Under the pieces are notes generated by a model. It saw nothing but the letters and a program-made list of their open reading frames with translations. It was not told the origin of the DNA and searched no databases. DNA of 5,171 bases from Helicobacteraceae bacterium. Lineage in GTDB: Bacteria > Campylobacterota > Campylobacteria > Campylobacterales > Sulfurimonadaceae. The position numbers and the translations under genes were made by a program. The stretch covers positions 1 to 5,171 of the forward strand of contig WFOM01000200.1 in NCBI GenBank assembly GCA_015488075.1. The letters run 5' to 3'. How positions within the stretch are numbered: position 1 is the stretch's first letter; each line of letters begins with the position of its first letter. Below, in pieces: positions 5,013-5,171 of this stretch.

Positions 5013-5171
5013 AGCTTTTAGTTTATTCGTCATCAAGGGCCATAAGAGAAAACATAAAACAAAAAAACAATGGTTTTTTGGACTACTACCAGAGTATAAG
5101 CGAGTTTTTTTCCAACTCGCTTATTTTTGAAAATTTAAAAGTTATAGACAGCGATACAAGAGATATATATC
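5009..5171 (+). CDS. Start of a long gene, possibly AddB/RecB-like nuclease-helicase subunit (partial)
   Basis: The frame is open from ATG 5009 to the window end, giving 54 residues that begin MKLLVYSSSRAIRENI and continue through a Phe/Tyr-rich stretch (GFLDYYQSISEFF) to ENLKVIDSDTRDIY. The start overlaps the FixH-like stop as ATGA, with no clear Shine-Dalgarno. The N-terminal pattern of a beta strand followed by SSSRAI and an aromatic helix resembles the start of AddB-like PD-(D/E)XK nuclease/inactivated-helicase proteins of Campylobacterota. From memory, such a gene lies near ccoNOQP in Campylobacter. No catalytic motif is in the visible part, so the name is inference from context and N-terminus. 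A strong hairpin with a T-run lies on codons 30-40. Confidence 0.6.
   Translation, partial: MKLLVYSSSRAIRENIKQKNNGFLDYYQSISEFFSNSLIFENLKVIDSDTRDIY
5096..5128 (+). terminator. Intrinsic-terminator-like hairpin within the AddB-like coding start
   Basis: A perfect 11-bp inverted repeat, ATAAGCGAGTT (5096-5106) and AACTCGCTTAT (5114-5124), encloses a 7-base loop (TTTTTCC), and the right arm runs directly into TTTTT (5124-5128). The orientation fits termination on the + strand; the left flank has no A-run, so it does not look bidirectional. It starts 84 bases after the FixH-like stop, where an operon terminator would be expected, yet it is inside the next reading frame (codons 30-40). A bona fide terminator or attenuator is the simplest reading; chance in coding sequence is possible but less likely for 11 of 11 pairs. 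Confidence 0.55.

Overview
The window carries a cbb3-type cytochrome c oxidase operon, ccoNOQP, from a low-GC bacterium. It most likely comes from the Campylobacterota (Campylobacter, Arcobacter, Sulfurimonas or Sulfurovum type). The reasons are the AT-rich codon use, the order ccoN-ccoO-ccoQ-ccoP with a short CcoQ ending in an acidic tail, a DUF4006-like small membrane protein directly after ccoP, and a FixH-like protein followed by what looks like an AddB/RecB-type recombination gene. As I remember it, a similar order exists around ccoNOQP in Campylobacter jejuni. No species can be named from the sequence alone.

Layout, all on the + strand. Positions 1-101 are the 3' end of an unrelated or unknown upstream gene. 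Positions 102-193 are an AT-rich intergenic region with a likely sigma-70 promoter and a strong Shine-Dalgarno. Positions 194-3519 encode the four oxidase subunits: CcoN (catalytic, hemes b and b3, CuB), CcoO (mono-heme c), CcoQ (small membrane subunit) and CcoP (di-heme c). Positions 3521-3829 encode two small single-helix membrane proteins: a 71-residue DUF4006-like protein and a 29-residue protein with a strong Shine-Dalgarno. Positions 3833-5012 encode an exported, C-terminally anchored protein that weakly resembles the TPM fold, then a FixH-like protein. From 5009 to the window edge runs the start of a long gene, tentatively AddB-like.

From 194 onward the genes are packed with gaps of 1 to 12 bases or overlaps of 4 to 8 bases, so they look like one transcription unit. 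The core genes make the high-affinity terminal oxidase: c-type hemes in CcoP and CcoO pass electrons to the heme b/b3-CuB site of CcoN, which reduces oxygen and pumps protons. The genes after ccoP are candidates for assembly or accessory factors. FixH fits this by family; the other three are inferred from position.

The most interesting signals are two terminator-like hairpins lying inside coding sequence near gene starts. One (3859-3889) is in the signal-peptide region of the TPM-like gene. The other (5096-5128) is a perfect 11-bp stem followed by a T-run, about 90 bases into the AddB-like gene. Together they could divide the operon into three expression tiers: oxidase subunits, accessory factors, recombination gene. 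The 29-residue protein is also worth attention as a possible undescribed small oxidase subunit or assembly factor.
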